This document shows, piece by piece, positions 30,575 through 48,856 of a stretch of DNA of 64,000 nucleotides. The stretch comes from PFJX01 sp963713085 (GTDB taxonomy: Bacteria > Pseudomonadota > Gammaproteobacteria > Burkholderiales > Thiobacillaceae). The notes below the pieces were generated by a model. That model saw nothing but the letters and a program-made list of their open reading frames with translations. It did no database searches and was not told where the DNA came from. The translations under genes were made by a program, and so were the position numbers. Every line of letters starts with the position of its first letter. Position 1 is the stretch's first letter. The stretch covers positions 124,001-188,000 of the forward strand of contig CAVQKQ010000018.1 of assembly GCA_963713085.1 (NCBI GenBank), written 5' to 3'.

Positions 30575-31525
30575 GTGGCATACGACAGCTTGATGGTGTT
30601 CACCGGCAATGCCCATCCCAAACTTGCCGAGGACGTGGTTCGCCATCTCAATCTCCGTTTGGGAAGAGCCACCGTCGGCCGCTTTTCCGACGGCGAGGTG
30701 AACGTCGAGATACTGGAGAATGTGCGCGGCAAGGACGTGTTCGTGCTCCAGTCCACCTGCATGCCCACCAACGACAGCCTGATGGAGATCATGCTGATCG
30801 TCGATGCCCTGCGTCGCGCCTCGGCCGACCGCATCACCGCTGCCATCCCTTATTTGGGCTATGCCCGCCAGGATCGCCGGGTGCGTTCCGCCCGGGTGCC
30901 GATCACGGCGCGGGTGGTGGCCGATATGCTCACGGTGGTGGGCGTGAACCGCCTGCTCACCATGGATCTGCACTCGGACCAGATCCAGGGCTTCTTCGAT
31001 ATGCCTGTGGACAACATCTATTCCACGCCCATCCTGATGGGAGATATCTGGAAGAGGGATTACGACAACCTGATGGTGGTCTCCCCCGACGTGGGTGGCG
31101 TGGTGCGCGCCCGGGCCGTGGCCAAGCGCCTGGAGTGCGACCTGGCGATCATCGACAAGCGCCGTCCCAAGCCCAACGTGGCCAAGGTGATGAACATCAT
31201 CGGCGATGTGCAGGACCGCACCTGCCTGATCATGGACGACATGGTGGATACCGCCAACACCCTATGCGAGGCGGCCCAGGCCCTCAAGAACAACGGCGCC
31301 AAGCGGGTATTGGCCTACTGCACCCATGCCGTGCTGTCCGGCAGCGCGGTGGAGCGCATCAACAATTCCGCACTGGACGAACTGGTGGTGACGGACACCA
31401 TCCCCCTGCGCGACGATGCCAGAAGTTCCCAGCGCATCCGCCAGCTGTCCGTGGCGGAACTGATGGCGGAAACCATCCGCCGCATCAGCGACGAAGATTC
31501 CGTGAGTTCGTTGTTCATCGAGTAA
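30575..31525 (+). CDS. prs: ribose-phosphate pyrophosphokinase
   Basis: Makes PRPP from ribose 5-phosphate and ATP for nucleotide, His and Trp synthesis. The 316-aa protein contains FSDGEVNVEI, the PRPP loop region DDMVDTANTLCEAA, RQDRR and the flexible loop KRRPKPN. The N terminus VAYDSLMVFTGNAHPKLAEDV matches beta/gammaproteobacterial Prs, giving a GTG start at 30575 with AGGGG upstream; ATG 30593 is the alternative. rplY follows 61 bp downstream. Confidence 0.95.
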   Translation: MAYDSLMVFTGNAHPKLAEDVVRHLNLRLGRATVGRFSDGEVNVEILENVRGKDVFVLQSTCMPTNDSLMEIMLIVDALRRASADRITAAIPYLGYARQDRRVRSARVPITARVVADMLTVVGVNRLLTMDLHSDQIQGFFDMPVDNIYSTPILMGDIWKRDYDNLMVVSPDVGGVVRARAVAKRLECDLAIIDKRRPKPNVAKVMNIIGDVQDRTCLIMDDMVDTANTLCEAAQALKNNGAKRVLAYCTHAVLSGSAVERINNSALDELVVTDTIPLRDDARSSQRIRQLSVAELMAETIRRISDEDSVSSLFIE

Positions 31526-31586
31526 CGAGCCCATGAACCCCGGCTGCCTGGTCGCGGGCGGCCTTCATCGACCTTAGGAGTTAGCA

Positions 31587-32201
31587 ATGCAGATCGAAAT
31601 CAACGCCAAGAAGCGTGACCAACAGGGCACCGGAGCGAGCCGCCGCCTGCGTCACGCCAGCCGGGTACCCGGCATCGTCTACGGTGGCGGCAAGGATGCC
31701 CAGCCCGTGGACCTGGACCACAAGGAACTGTACTTCAGCCTCAAGAACGAGGCCTTCCACTCTTCCGTCCTGACCATGGTGCTGGAGGGGGCCAAGGAAC
31801 CCGTGCTCCTGCGCGACTTCCAGATGCATCCCTACAAGCCCCTGGTCATGCACGTGGACTTCCAGCGCGTGGACCCCAACCACAAAATCCACGTGAAGGT
31901 GCCGCTGCACTTCAAGAACGCCGACATCGCCCCGGGGGTGAAACTGTCCGGCGGCGTGGTTAGCCACATCATGACCGAGGTGGAAGTGCTGTGCCTGCCC
32001 GGCAGCTTGCCGGAATTCATCGAGGTGGACCTGGCCAATCTGGATTTGGGCCATACCATCCACCTGTCCGAGCTGACCCTCCCCGAGGGCGTGGAACTGC
32101 AAACGTTGGTGCGGGGCGAGGACCAAGGCGTGGCCAATATCCTGTCGTTGCGTGGCGGTGCCGCCGCCACCGAAGAAGAGGGTGGCGAGGCTGCCGCCTG
32201 A
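31587..32201 (+). CDS. rplY: 50S ribosomal protein L25 (general stress CTC form)
   Basis: Binds 5S rRNA. The 204-aa protein is the long two-domain CTC form: the L25 domain (about 1-95, INAKKRDQQGTGASRRLRHASRVPGIVYGG) and the C-terminal TL5-like domain (about 100-190, PLHFKNADIAPGVKLSGGVV) with an acidic Ala/Glu tail. ATG 31587 follows TAGGAG. It sits between prs and pth, the standard order. Confidence 0.96.
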   Translation: MQIEINAKKRDQQGTGASRRLRHASRVPGIVYGGGKDAQPVDLDHKELYFSLKNEAFHSSVLTMVLEGAKEPVLLRDFQMHPYKPLVMHVDFQRVDPNHKIHVKVPLHFKNADIAPGVKLSGGVVSHIMTEVEVLCLPGSLPEFIEVDLANLDLGHTIHLSELTLPEGVELQTLVRGEDQGVANILSLRGGAAATEEEGGEAAA

Positions 32202-32234
32202 GCGGCGGCCGCCTGGTCCGGGGAACTTCGGCCG

Positions 32235-32843
32235 ATGCAGGCCTCCATCCGCCTGATCGTCGGCCTGGGCAACCCCGGTCCCGACTATTCCGAAACCCGG
32301 CACAACGCCGGGTTTTGGTTTTGTGAACGACTGGCCGGGGACTTGGCGGCGGGCTTCGCCAACGAGGCCAGGTTTCATGGGCGCGTTGCCCACGTCCGCG
32401 AAGCCAAGGTCTGGCTGCTCATGCCCCAGACCTACATGAACCGGTCGGGTCAATCCGTGGGCGCCATGGCGCGGTTCCACCGCATCCAGCCGGGCGAGAT
32501 CCTGGTGGTGCATGACGAACTCGACATCCCGCCGGGGCAACTGCGCCTGAAGTTCGGTGGCGGCCTGGGTGGCCACAACGGCCTCAAGGACATCACCGCC
32601 CACCTAGGCACCCAGGATTTCTGGCGCCTGCGCATCGGCATCGGCCACCCCGGTGATCGCAACGAGGTGGTGAACTTCGTGCTCAAACCCCCACGTCGGG
32701 AGGAACGGGAGGAGATCGATGGGGCAATCGATCGGGCCCTGGCGCTCTGGCCCTTGCTGGCCACGGCCGACTGGAATGCCGCCATGCAGCGCGCCAACGC
32801 GAAGCCGGCGGCCCCGAAACAAAACAAGGAAGACCCAGAATGA
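32235..32843 (+). CDS. pth: peptidyl-tRNA hydrolase
   Basis: Releases tRNA from prematurely dropped peptidyl-tRNAs. The 202-aa protein has LIVGLGNPGPDYSETRHNAGFW with the catalytic His, MPQTYMNRSGQSVG and the lid motif FGGGLGGHNGLKDI. The basic C-terminal tail (KPAAPKQNKE) is somewhat extended compared with E. coli. The stop overlaps ychF by 4 bp (ATGA at 32840-32843). Confidence 0.97.
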   Translation: MQASIRLIVGLGNPGPDYSETRHNAGFWFCERLAGDLAAGFANEARFHGRVAHVREAKVWLLMPQTYMNRSGQSVGAMARFHRIQPGEILVVHDELDIPPGQLRLKFGGGLGGHNGLKDITAHLGTQDFWRLRIGIGHPGDRNEVVNFVLKPPRREEREEIDGAIDRALALWPLLATADWNAAMQRANAKPAAPKQNKEDPE

Positions 32844-33931
32844 GCCTTAAATGCGGCATTGTCGGCCTGCCCAACGTGGGCAAGTCCACCCTGTTCAACG
32901 CCCTCACCAAGGCCGGCATCGCGGCCGAGAACTACCCTTTTTGCACAATCGAGCCCAATGTGGGCGTCGTCGAAGTGCCCGATCCGCGACTCAAGCAGTT
33001 GGCGGAGATCGTCAAGCCTCAGCGGGTGGTTCCGGCCATCGTCGAGTTCGTCGATATCGCCGGCCTGGTGGCGGGCGCCTCCAAGGGGGAGGGCCTGGGC
33101 AACCAGTTCCTGGCCAACATCCGGGAGACGGATGCCATTGTCAACGTGGTGCGCTGCTTCGAGGACGAGAACGTGGTCCACGTGGCCGGGCAGGTGGATC
33201 CCTTGTCGGACGTGGAGGTCATCGCCACCGAGCTGGCACTGGCCGATCTGGCCACCGTGGAGAAGGCCCATCACCGCGACGGCAAGAAGGCCCGCGCCGG
33301 CGACAAGGAAGGCCTGAAGCTGCTCGCCATCTATGACCGGCTTCTGCCTCACCTGAACGAGGCCAAGCCCGCGCGCAGCCTGAAGCTCTCCGACGAGGAA
33401 AAGGCCCTGCTGGCCCCCTTGTGTCTGATGACCGTCAAGCCGGCCATGTACGTGGCCAACGTGGCCGAGGACGGCTTTGAGAACAATCCCCATCTGGACC
33501 GGCTCAAGGTGCTGGCACAAGCGGAGGGCGCCCCGGTGGTGTCGGTGTGCGCCGCCATCGAAGCGGAGATCGCCGCCCTGGACGAGGCCGACAAGATCGA
33601 ATTCCTCGAGTCGATGGGCTTGCACGAGCCCGGCCTGGATCGCCTGATCCGCGCTGGCTATGACCTGCTGGGTCTGCAGACCTATTTTACCGCCGGGGTG
33701 AAGGAGGTGCGTGCCTGGACCATCCACAAGGGCGATACCGCGCCCCAGGCCGCCGGAGTGATCCACACCGATTTCGAGCGTGGCTTCATCCGGGCGCAGA
33801 CCATCTCCCTCGAGGATTTCATCGCCTGCAAGGGCGAGCAGGGGGCCAAGGAGGCGGGCAAGATGCGCTCGGAAGGCAAGGAATACGTGGTCAAGGATGG
33901 GGATGTATTGAACTTCCTGTTCAATGTCTGA
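32840..33931 (+). CDS. ychF: redox-regulated ATPase YchF (OLA1 family)
   Basis: Obg-family P-loop ATPase that binds ribosomes and prefers ATP over GTP. The 363-aa protein has G1 GLPNVGKSTLFNAL, the DIAGLVAGASKGEGLGNQFL G3 segment, and the altered G4 (NVAEDG) that gives ATP specificity, plus a C-terminal TGS domain (LQTYFTAGVKEVRAWTI). It is coupled to pth by overlap. No strong terminator follows before the tRNA cluster promoter. Confidence 0.97.
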   Translation: MSLKCGIVGLPNVGKSTLFNALTKAGIAAENYPFCTIEPNVGVVEVPDPRLKQLAEIVKPQRVVPAIVEFVDIAGLVAGASKGEGLGNQFLANIRETDAIVNVVRCFEDENVVHVAGQVDPLSDVEVIATELALADLATVEKAHHRDGKKARAGDKEGLKLLAIYDRLLPHLNEAKPARSLKLSDEEKALLAPLCLMTVKPAMYVANVAEDGFENNPHLDRLKVLAQAEGAPVVSVCAAIEAEIAALDEADKIEFLESMGLHEPGLDRLIRAGYDLLGLQTYFTAGVKEVRAWTIHKGDTAPQAAGVIHTDFERGFIRAQTISLEDFIACKGEQGAKEAGKMRSEGKEYVVKDGDVLNFLFNV

Positions 33932-34001
33932 GCGCGGTTGCGCACCCCGTCGATAGGCGCGCTGCTTGCCCCGTTTCCAGGCGTTGGATAGCAAATCGCA
34001 A

Positions 34002-34030
34002 TTGACAAGAATTTTGAAGGCCGGAATAAT
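34002..34030 (+). promoter_or_regulatory. promoter of the tRNA-Tyr/Gly/Thr-tuf operon
   Basis: Perfect TTGACA (34002-34007), 17-bp spacer, AATAAT (34025-34030), followed by a GC-rich discriminator (CGCGTGC) typical of stringent control. It ends 13 bp before tRNA-Tyr. Confidence 0.88.
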
Positions 34031-34043
34031 CGCGTGCTTTCCC

Positions 34044-34128
34044 GGTGGGGTTCCCGAGCGGTCAAAGGGATCAGACTGTAAATCTGACGGCACTGCCTTC
34101 GAAGGTTCGAATCCTTCCCCCACCACCA
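34044..34128 (+). tRNA. tRNA-Tyr (anticodon GTA)
   Basis: 85-nt class II tRNA: acceptor GGTGGGG/CCCCACC, anticodon stem TCAGA/TCTGA with loop CTGTAAA, long variable arm, T-loop GTTCGAATCC, encoded ACCA. Confidence 0.97.
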
Positions 34129-34173
34129 GGTTCAGTCGTGCCATTGAATTGGGCCTGAATGCGCGACCTGAGC

Positions 34174-34247
<74 letters not shown>

Positions 34248-34275
34248 GCTTCCAGGGGTGGCACGAATAGGTTTT

Positions 34276-34350
34276 GCCCATGTAGCTCAGTGGCAGAGCA
34301 CTCCCTTGGTAAGGGAGAGGTCGCCCGTTCAATCCGGGCCATGGGCACCA
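34276..34350 (+). tRNA. tRNA-Thr (anticodon GGT)
   Basis: Acceptor GCCCATG/CATGGGC, anticodon stem CTCCC/GGGAG with loop TTGGTAA, encoded ACCA. 75 nt; lies 82 bp before tuf. Confidence 0.96.
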
Positions 34351-34432
34351 GTTAGGCCGGGCCGGCTAGGTTGTCGGTCGGGTTTGTAGGCGTTTGATTA
34401 TGTTGATTATCCGTTTTGCTAGGGGATAGACG

Positions 34433-35623
<1,191 letters not shown>

Positions 35624-35644
35624 CCGGGTGGTTGAGTAAAGTGA

Positions 35645-35666
35645 GGGAGGCGAGCGATCGCCTCCC
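35645..35666 (+). repeat. hairpin between tuf and tRNA-Trp
   Basis: Perfect 9-bp stem GGGAGGCGA/TCGCCTCCC with a GCGA loop; only a weak T-run (TT) follows. Possibly a partial terminator or a processing site upstream of tRNA-Trp. Confidence 0.55.
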
Positions 35667-35675
35667 TTGAGAATT

Positions 35676-35751
35676 AGGCCAGTAGCTCAATTGGCAGAGC
35701 GTCGGTCTCCAAAACCGAAGGTTGGGGGTTCGAGACCCTCCTGGCCTGCCA
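35676..35751 (+). tRNA. tRNA-Trp (anticodon CCA)
   Basis: Acceptor AGGCCAG/CTGGCCT, anticodon stem TCGGT/ACCGA with loop CTCCAAA, T-loop GGTTCGAGACC, encoded GCCA. 76 nt, immediately upstream of secE. Confidence 0.97.
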
Positions 35752-35798
35752 GAAACATCACCTGATACGGGAAAAAGCAGGTTAACAAGCACCCCAAT

Positions 35799-36146
35799 AT
35801 GGCGGACAACTTCAAATTACTGGCTGCTGGCCTGCTGATGGTGGCCGGCATAGCCGGTTTTTATCTTTTGGCGGACATGCCCACCGTGGTGCGTGTCCTG
35901 GCCGTTTTGGCGGGCCTCGGGGCTGCGGCGGGGCTGGCCGCGATCACCGAGCCGGGGCGTCATTTTTATGTATTCAGCCAGGAGGCGGTGACCGAGGCAC
36001 GCAAGGTGGTCTGGCCGACCCGCAAGGAAACCATGCAGGTCACGGGTGTCGTGGTCCTGTTCGTGCTGGTCATGGCGTTGTTCCTCTGGGTGGTGGATGG
36101 GGGCCTGACTTGGGTGGTGCGGATGCTAACGGCTAGGGGCGAGTGA
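35799..36146 (+). CDS. secE: preprotein translocase subunit SecE
   Basis: Clamp subunit of the SecYEG channel in the inner membrane, 115 aa. There are three membrane segments: two N-terminal (about 5-26 and 30-50) and the essential third (about 83-105, VVVLFVLVMALFLWVV). The conserved amphipathic segment EARKVVWPTRKETMQV precedes the third. It overlaps nusG at its stop codon, as is usual for secE-nusG. Confidence 0.96.
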   Translation: MADNFKLLAAGLLMVAGIAGFYLLADMPTVVRVLAVLAGLGAAAGLAAITEPGRHFYVFSQEAVTEARKVVWPTRKETMQVTGVVVLFVLVMALFLWVVDGGLTWVVRMLTARGE

Positions 36147-36679
36147 TGACGATGCATTGGTACGTGGTTCACGCCTATTCCGGCTTCGAGAAGAGCGTCA
36201 TGCGTGCCCTGAAGGAGCGGATCGAGCGGGCCGGTATGCAGGACCAGTTCGGCGAGATCATGGTGCCGGTGGAAGAGGTGGTGGAAATGCGGGGCGGTCA
36301 GAAGAAGACCACCGAGCGCAAGTTCTTCCCGGGTTATGTGCTGGTGCAGATGGAGATGAATGACGATACCTGGCATCTGGTGAAAAGCACCGCCAAGGTG
36401 ACGGGTTTCGTCGGTGGCACGGCCAACAAGCCGGCCCCCATCAGCGAACAGGAGGTTCAGGCCATCCTGCAGCAGATGCAGGAAGGGGCCGAGAAGCCCA
36501 GGCCCAAGGTTTTGTTCGAAGCCGGGGAACTGGTTCGGGTTGTCGACGGTCCGTTCAACGAGTTCAACGGCACCGTGGAAGAGGTCAACTACGAGAAGAG
36601 CAAGCTGCGCGTCTCCGTGACCATTTTTGGTCGCGCCACGCCGGTGGAACTGGATTTTTCCCAGGTCGAGAAGGCTTGA
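36146..36679 (+). CDS. nusG: transcription termination/antitermination factor NusG
   Basis: Binds RNA polymerase, Rho and S10, coupling transcription and translation. The 177-aa protein has the NGN domain (HWYVVHAYSGFEKSVMRALKERI, FFPGYVLVQMEM, VTGFVGG) and the C-terminal KOW domain (FEAGELVRVVDGPFNEFNGTVEEVNYEKSKLRVSVTIFGRATPVELDF). Starts at GTG 36143, ATG 36146 or ATG 36152 are all possible; I give 36146. The 103-bp gap to rplK may hold the L1 operator that usually controls rplKA. Confidence 0.96.
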   Translation: MTMHWYVVHAYSGFEKSVMRALKERIERAGMQDQFGEIMVPVEEVVEMRGGQKKTTERKFFPGYVLVQMEMNDDTWHLVKSTAKVTGFVGGTANKPAPISEQEVQAILQQMQEGAEKPRPKVLFEAGELVRVVDGPFNEFNGTVEEVNYEKSKLRVSVTIFGRATPVELDFSQVEKA

Positions 36680-36782
36680 CCGCCTATCGGCCTGAACCGG
36701 GGTGGCCCGGTAACGAGGAGCGCCGCTAAGTACCCAATGGGTGCCGAAGGCGCGTTCGAACTCACTTAACTAGGAGCTGTAA

Positions 36783-37214
36783 ATGGCCAAGAAGATCATC
36801 GGCTATATCAAGTTGCAAGTGCCGGCCGGCAAGGCCAATCCCTCGCCGCCCATAGGCCCCGCCCTGGGCCAGCGCGGTCTCAACATCATGGAATTCTGCA
36901 AGGCCTTCAATGCCCAGACCCAGAGTCTGGAGCCGGGCCTGCCCATTCCCGTGGTGATCACCGCCTTCGCGGACAAGAGCTTCACCTTCATCATGAAGAC
37001 GCCGCCCGCGACCATCCTGATCAAGAAGGCCGCAGGCATCCAGAAGGGCAGCCCCAAGCCCCATACCGACAAGGTGGGCACGATCACCCGTGCCCAGTTG
37101 GAAGAGATCGCCAAGACCAAGATGCCCGACCTCACCGCCGCCGACATGGACGCGGCCGTGCGCACCATCGCCGGCAGCGCGCGCAGCATCGGTCTCAACG
37201 TGGAAGGGGTGTGA
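36783..37214 (+). CDS. rplK: 50S ribosomal protein L11
   Basis: Forms the GTPase-associated centre with 23S rRNA helices 43/44; needed for RelA response and thiostrepton binding. The 143-aa sequence begins MAKKIIGYIKLQVPAGKANPSPPIGPALGQ, with the proline-rich hinge and the C-terminal rRNA-binding domain (AGSARSIGLNVEG). TAGGAG precedes ATG 36783. rplA starts 1 bp after its stop. Confidence 0.98.
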   Translation: MAKKIIGYIKLQVPAGKANPSPPIGPALGQRGLNIMEFCKAFNAQTQSLEPGLPIPVVITAFADKSFTFIMKTPPATILIKKAAGIQKGSPKPHTDKVGTITRAQLEEIAKTKMPDLTAADMDAAVRTIAGSARSIGLNVEGV

Positions 37215-37215
37215 C

Positions 37216-37914
<699 letters not shown>

Positions 37915-38160
37915 ATTTTGGGTCCCGCCAGCCTTCGGGGTGGTGGGGTTGTCCAAGACCGTAGGGATCCCGGGTCGCCGGGATTTAATCGCTCAGCGCC
38001 CTACGCAGATGGCGTTACCCGAAACAGGAATGCGTTTGTTTGGAAGGTCCCGGGAAACCGGTTCCGGCCGTCGATGCCACTCCTGAATCAGGTCGCCGTA
38101 TGGGTGGTGCGAAGTCCACAAGGCCTCGCACCGTGTGTGGCTTGATAGGAGGAAAGGCCC
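37915..38160 (+). promoter_or_regulatory. rplJ leader, probable L10(L12)-binding autoregulatory region
   Basis: A 246-nt gene-free stretch upstream of rplJ with several local inverted repeats, for example ATCCCGG/CCGGGAT around GTCG (37967-37984). In other bacteria this position holds the L10 leader bound by L10(L12)4. I do not identify the specific kink-turn here, so this rests on position. Confidence 0.5.
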
Positions 38161-38658
38161 ATGGGTCTGAATCTAGATGACAAAAAAACCGTCGTAACCG
38201 AGGTGTCGGCCCGGCTTGCGCAGGCCCAGACCGTGGTTTTGGCCGAGTATCGTGGTGTCGAGGTGGTCGATCTCACCACGTTGCGCGCCAAGGCCCGCCA
38301 GTCTGGCGTCTATCTGCGCGTGCTGAAGAACACCCTGGTGCGTCGCGCGGTCGCGGATACGTCGTTCGCGCCTCTCGCCGAGAAGATGGTCGGCCCCCTG
38401 ATCTACAGCATTTCAGAAGATCCGGTTGCCGCCGCCAAGGTGCTGAGCGATTTCGCGAAAGGCAATGCCAAGCTGGTGCTCAAGGCCGGTTCCTATGCCG
38501 GCAAGGTGCTGGACGAGGAAGGCGTGAAGGCGCTGGCTTCGATCCCGAGCCGCGAGGAACTGCTGGCCAAGTTGCTGGGCGTCATGCAGGCGCCCGTATC
38601 CGGTTTCGTCGGTGCCTTGGCCGCCTTGGCCAAGCAGCGCGAAGAAGCCGCGGCTTGA
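38161..38658 (+). CDS. rplJ: 50S ribosomal protein L10
   Basis: Anchors the L7/L12 stalk to 23S rRNA. The 165-aa protein starts MGLNLDDKKTVVTEVSARLAQAQTVVLAEYRGVEV, with LRAKARQSGVYLRVLKNTL and a C-terminal helix (REELLAKLLGVMQAPVSGFVGALAAL) that binds L12 dimers. AGGAGG is 9 bp before ATG 38161. It is paired with rplL 52 bp downstream. Confidence 0.98.
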   Translation: MGLNLDDKKTVVTEVSARLAQAQTVVLAEYRGVEVVDLTTLRAKARQSGVYLRVLKNTLVRRAVADTSFAPLAEKMVGPLIYSISEDPVAAAKVLSDFAKGNAKLVLKAGSYAGKVLDEEGVKALASIPSREELLAKLLGVMQAPVSGFVGALAALAKQREEAAA

Positions 38659-38710
38659 ACCTTTTCACAGCGTTTGCTTAAGAATTTTTTGAATTTAGGA
38701 GTGCATTGAA

Positions 38711-39085
38711 ATGGCAGTTACCCAAGAAGACATCCTTGAAGCCGTCGGCGCCATGACCGTCATGGAACTGAATGACATGGTCAAGGCGTTTGAAGAGAAG
38801 TTCGGCGTTTCCGCCGCCGCCATGGCCGTGGCAGCCCCCGGTGCCGGTGGCGCCGCCGCCGCGGTCGAGGAGAAGACCGAGTTCGACGTGATCCTGACCG
38901 GCGCCGGCGCCAACAAGGTCAGCGTCATCAAGGTGGTCCGCGCCATCACCGGCCTGGGCCTGAAGGAAGCCAAGGATCTGGTGGACGGCGCCCCCAAGGC
39001 GGTCAAGGAAGCTTGTCCCAAGGCCGAGGCCGACGACATCCTGAAGCAACTTACCGAGGCCGGTGCCACTGCCGAGATCAAGTAA
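38711..39085 (+). CDS. rplL: 50S ribosomal protein L7/L12
   Basis: Multi-copy stalk protein that recruits translational GTPases. The 124-aa protein has the N-terminal dimerisation helices (AVTQEDILEAVGAMTVMELNDMVKAFEEKF), a flexible Ala/Gly hinge (about 38-55), and the C-terminal domain with VIKVVRAITGLGLKEAKDLVDGAPKAVKE. TTAGGAG precedes ATG 38711. An attenuator-like hairpin lies downstream, before rpoB. Confidence 0.98.
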   Translation: MAVTQEDILEAVGAMTVMELNDMVKAFEEKFGVSAAAMAVAAPGAGGAAAAVEEKTEFDVILTGAGANKVSVIKVVRAITGLGLKEAKDLVDGAPKAVKEACPKAEADDILKQLTEAGATAEIK

Positions 39086-39120
39086 TCAGTACGTGTTGCG
39101 GGTATTTGATGCCCACCCCG

Positions 39121-39149
39121 GGCTGGCGGCTACGAGCCGCCGGCCTTTT
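39121..39149 (+). terminator. attenuator-like hairpin between rplL and rpoB
   Basis: An 11-bp stem GGCTGGCGGCT/AGCCGCCGGCC (one T-G pair) with an ACG loop followed by TTTT. The position equals that of the partial terminator that lowers rpoBC expression relative to rplJL in E. coli; function here is inferred. Confidence 0.7.
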
Positions 39150-39281
39150 GCCGTTGCTGGAAACGAAGTCGCGAGAGACCAGATGAAAGCAGAGCAGTCC
39201 CCGCTGTTCCTCTTTGATCTGATTTCTGAATGGAATCCCGTATTCCAACTTCTGATTCCTGTCCTCTGACACGGAGCCGCT

Positions 39282-43604
<4,323 letters not shown>

Positions 43605-43631
43605 TAGCCGAAAACCTCACGGGAGCACGAT

Positions 43632-47834
<4,203 letters not shown>

Positions 47835-47847
47835 CCGGTTTTAGGGC

Positions 47848-47876
47848 TTGACAGTCATATGTCACGACCCTAAGAT
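47848..47876 (+). promoter_or_regulatory. promoter of the str operon (rpsL-rpsG-fusA-tuf)
   Basis: Perfect TTGACA (47848-47853), 17-bp spacer, TAAGAT (47871-47876). The element starts 14 bp past the rpoC stop. Confidence 0.72.
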
Positions 47877-47894
47877 TGACAGTCTTAATTTAGC

Positions 47895-47920
47895 CGGCCC
47901 ACGGGGTGACTCGTGGGCCG
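47895..47920 (+). promoter_or_regulatory. leader hairpin upstream of rpsL
   Basis: Perfect 9-bp stem CGGCCCACG/CGTGGGCCG with an 8-nt loop, inside the predicted 5' leader of rpsL and followed by AAATATT. No long T-run, so more likely a regulatory or stabilising leader than a terminator. Confidence 0.5.
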
Positions 47921-47959
47921 AAATATTCAGGTTTTACGATTTTGCTGGGATAGCGTCAG

Positions 47960-48337
47960 ATGCCGACCATCAACCAACTTGTGCGCAAGCCCCGCCAGGC
48001 TCCGCAAGACAAGAGCAAAGTACCGGCCATGGAGGCCTGTCCGCAAAAGCGTGGGGTATGCACCCGTGTGTACACCACCACGCCGAAAAAGCCGAACTCC
48101 GCGTTGCGGAAGGTGGCCAAGGTGCGGCTTTCCAACGGCTTCGAGATCATCGGCTACATCGGCGGTGAAGGCCACAACCTGCAGGAGCACTCCGTGGTGC
48201 TGGTGCGGGGCGGCCGTGTAAAGGATCTGCCTGGCGTGCGTTACCACATCGTGCGCGGCAGTCTGGACACCGCGGGTGTCAAGGACCGCAAGCAGTCCCG
48301 TTCCAAGTACGGCGCCAAGCGCGCCAAGAAGGCCTAA
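47960..48337 (+). CDS. rpsL: 30S ribosomal protein S12
   Basis: Decoding-centre protein, 125 aa. It starts MPTINQLVRKPRQAPQDKSK and carries the PNSALRK and GGRVKDLPGVRYH loops. The lysines where streptomycin-resistance changes arise (TTPKKPNS and RVKDLP) are unchanged, so a sensitive form is expected. First gene of the str operon; rpsG follows 32 bp later. Confidence 0.98.
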   Translation: MPTINQLVRKPRQAPQDKSKVPAMEACPQKRGVCTRVYTTTPKKPNSALRKVAKVRLSNGFEIIGYIGGEGHNLQEHSVVLVRGGRVKDLPGVRYHIVRGSLDTAGVKDRKQSRSKYGAKRAKKA

Positions 48338-48369
48338 CGGCCTGCTGAACAGAGAGTAGCGAGGAAAAC

Positions 48370-48840
48370 ATGCCCCGTCGTCGTGAGGTTCCCAAGCGCG
48401 TGATCCTGCCGGATCCGAAATTCGGTAGCACTGAAGTGGCCAAGTTCATGAACATGATCATGAACAGCGGCAAGAAATCCGTGGCCGAGCGCATCGTGTA
48501 TGGCGCGTTCGAGCAGATTGGCAAGAAAAGCGGCAAGGACCCGGTTGAGGTGTTCGCTCAGGCCATGAGCAATGTGCGCCCTGTGGTGGAGGTCAAGTCG
48601 CGGCGCGTGGGTGGCGCCAACTATCAGGTTCCGGTCGAGGTGCGTCCGTCCCGCCGTTCCGCCTTGGCGATGCGCTGGGTCAAGGATGCGGCGCGCAAAC
48701 GCGGCGAAAAGTCCATGGGACAGCGTTTGGCGGGTGAGTTGCTGGATGCGGCCGAGGGTCGCGGCGGTGCCATGAAGAAGCGCGAGGAAGTGCACCGTAT
48801 GGCGGAAGCCAACAAGGCCTTCTCGCACTTCCGGTTCTGA
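48370..48840 (+). CDS. rpsG: 30S ribosomal protein S7
   Basis: Primary binder of the 16S 3' domain and, in E. coli, the repressor of the str operon. The 156-aa protein starts MPRRREVPKRVILPDPKFGS and contains KFMNMIMNSGKKSVAERIVYGAFE and SRRVGGANYQVPVEVRP. GAGGAAAA precedes ATG 48370. fusA follows after 16 bp. Confidence 0.98.
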   Translation: MPRRREVPKRVILPDPKFGSTEVAKFMNMIMNSGKKSVAERIVYGAFEQIGKKSGKDPVEVFAQAMSNVRPVVEVKSRRVGGANYQVPVEVRPSRRSALAMRWVKDAARKRGEKSMGQRLAGELLDAAEGRGGAMKKREEVHRMAEANKAFSHFRF

Positions 48841-48856
48841 CTAAAGGAAATTTGCC

